From Rickettsiales bacterium (GTDB lineage Bacteria > Pseudomonadota > Alphaproteobacteria > Rickettsiales > UBA3002), in contig JAIXZB010000199.1 of assembly GCA_027489915.1 (NCBI GenBank), positions 1 through 5,675 on the forward strand: a stretch of DNA of 5,675 nucleotides, in the 5' to 3' direction. Of this stretch, positions 5,126 to 5,675 are shown piece after piece (position 1 is the stretch's first letter; the number at the start of each line of letters is the position of its first letter). The notes beneath the pieces were generated by a model. It searched no databases, was not told the DNA's origin, and saw only the letters and a program-made list of their open reading frames with translations. The position numbers and the translations under genes were made by a program.

Positions 5126-5675
5126 TTATTGAAGGGTACGATGCTCAGGATGCACAACCGATGCTCGCGCCACTGATGATGCTGCGATTTTTGTGCTAGG
5201 CACTATGGATTCTGGGTTGTTCGTTAGCATACCCGGGTCTTCAACCGTTGAAGGTGGGTTGGTGAGTATATTACCAATATCTTTAAGTGCAGCCTTAGTA
5301 TCAGCCAAATTTAATGAAACCACACCATCCATCAATTTATAGATAGCAGAATCCATATCCTTGTTATCCCAGCGCCTTGCAGTCTCTGCCTTGGCAATCA
5401 TATAAGGCGTGTAGGCAAAAGAAGCATCCGCCATCGTATGCACAGCATTGCGAAGATTAGCGTTATTTTTCTGCTGAGAAGCTGGTGAATCATTATAAGC
5501 AATACCCAACAATTTATGAGTAAATTTTCTAGTACCATCGCTTTTGGCTGTAACTATATCACCGAGGAATTTCCCCGTATTATAAGACGCACTTCCAAAC
5601 GGCCGAGTGAGTGAGGAAAATAGAGAACCAGAATTACCTGCCTCGTAGGGATTATAACCATTATATGGGTGATTA
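5126..5675 (-). CDS. Unrecognised protein, C-terminal part (5' end beyond the right edge)
   Basis: The minus-strand frame is open from the right edge to the TAA at 5126-5128, giving at least 182 residues. The apparent start at 5512 is an internal TTG with no reason to be preferred, and the 54 upstream codons contain no stop, so the gene is cut by the window. The visible N-terminal part is rich in Asn, Tyr, Pro and Gly (NHPYNGYNPYEAG) followed by Ser/Thr/Gly-rich sequence. The middle (about residues 80-140) looks helical with many Ala and Asp (DKMDSAIYKLMDG-like texture, LADTKAALKDIGNIL). The tail is Pro/Ser/Thr/Val-rich and probably disordered. There are no cysteines, catalytic motif or transmembrane segment in the visible part. 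I do not recognise a family. It lies 71 nt upstream of the dioxygenase-like gene in the same direction and may share its transcript. Confidence 0.7.
   Translation of the reverse strand, partial: NHPYNGYNPYEAGNSGSLFSSLTRPFGSASYNTGKFLGDIVTAKSDGTRKFTHKLLGIAYNDSPASQQKNNANLRNAVHTMADASFAYTPYMIAKAETARRWDNKDMDSAIYKLMDGVVSLNLADTKAALKDIGNILTNPPSTVEDPGMLTNNPESIVPSTKIAASSVARASVVHPEHRTLQ

Overview
The window looks like chromosomal DNA from an alphaproteobacterium. The left edge carries the 5' quarter of a 16S rRNA gene on the minus strand, with alphaproteobacterial wording just after the start. The proteins (class II fumarase, SseA-type sulfurtransferase, AlkA-type glycosylase) suit a Gram-negative proteobacterium. 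I cannot place it at family level from this fragment.

Layout. Positions 1-254 are 16S rRNA (minus, 3' part outside the window). Positions 255-551 are the transcribed rRNA leader, with several inverted repeats. Around 558-586 there is a well-formed rRNA promoter (TTGACG, 17 nt, TATACA) with a GC-rich discriminator and an A/T-rich UP-like tract upstream. Next, on the minus strand, comes a DNA-3-methyladenine glycosylase II family gene (679-1296). A 73-nt gap separates it from the divergently transcribed fumC (1370-2782, plus), which is followed 6 nt later by a small DUF1905 gene with a TTG start (2789-3097). Facing this pair is a tightly packed minus-strand cluster. In transcription order it holds an unrecognised protein cut by the right edge (5126-5675), a secreted intradiol-dioxygenase-like protein (4326-5054), a 3-mercaptopyruvate/thiosulfate sulfurtransferase (3488-4336) and a small ACT-domain protein (3117-3485).

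How the genes fit together. fumC supplies the fumarate-to-malate step of the TCA cycle; the DUF1905 gene is probably translated from the same mRNA. The minus-strand cluster has an 11-bp overlap and a 2-nt gap between its last three genes, so co-transcription is very likely, but no shared pathway is obvious. The most unusual item is the dioxygenase-like protein: it has the intradiol ring-cleavage fold signatures and a signal peptide, but all four iron ligands of the family appear to be replaced, so it is probably not a dioxygenase. There is no sign of a phage, transposon, CRISPR array or defence system here; apart from that protein and the rRNA leader, this is mostly housekeeping DNA.
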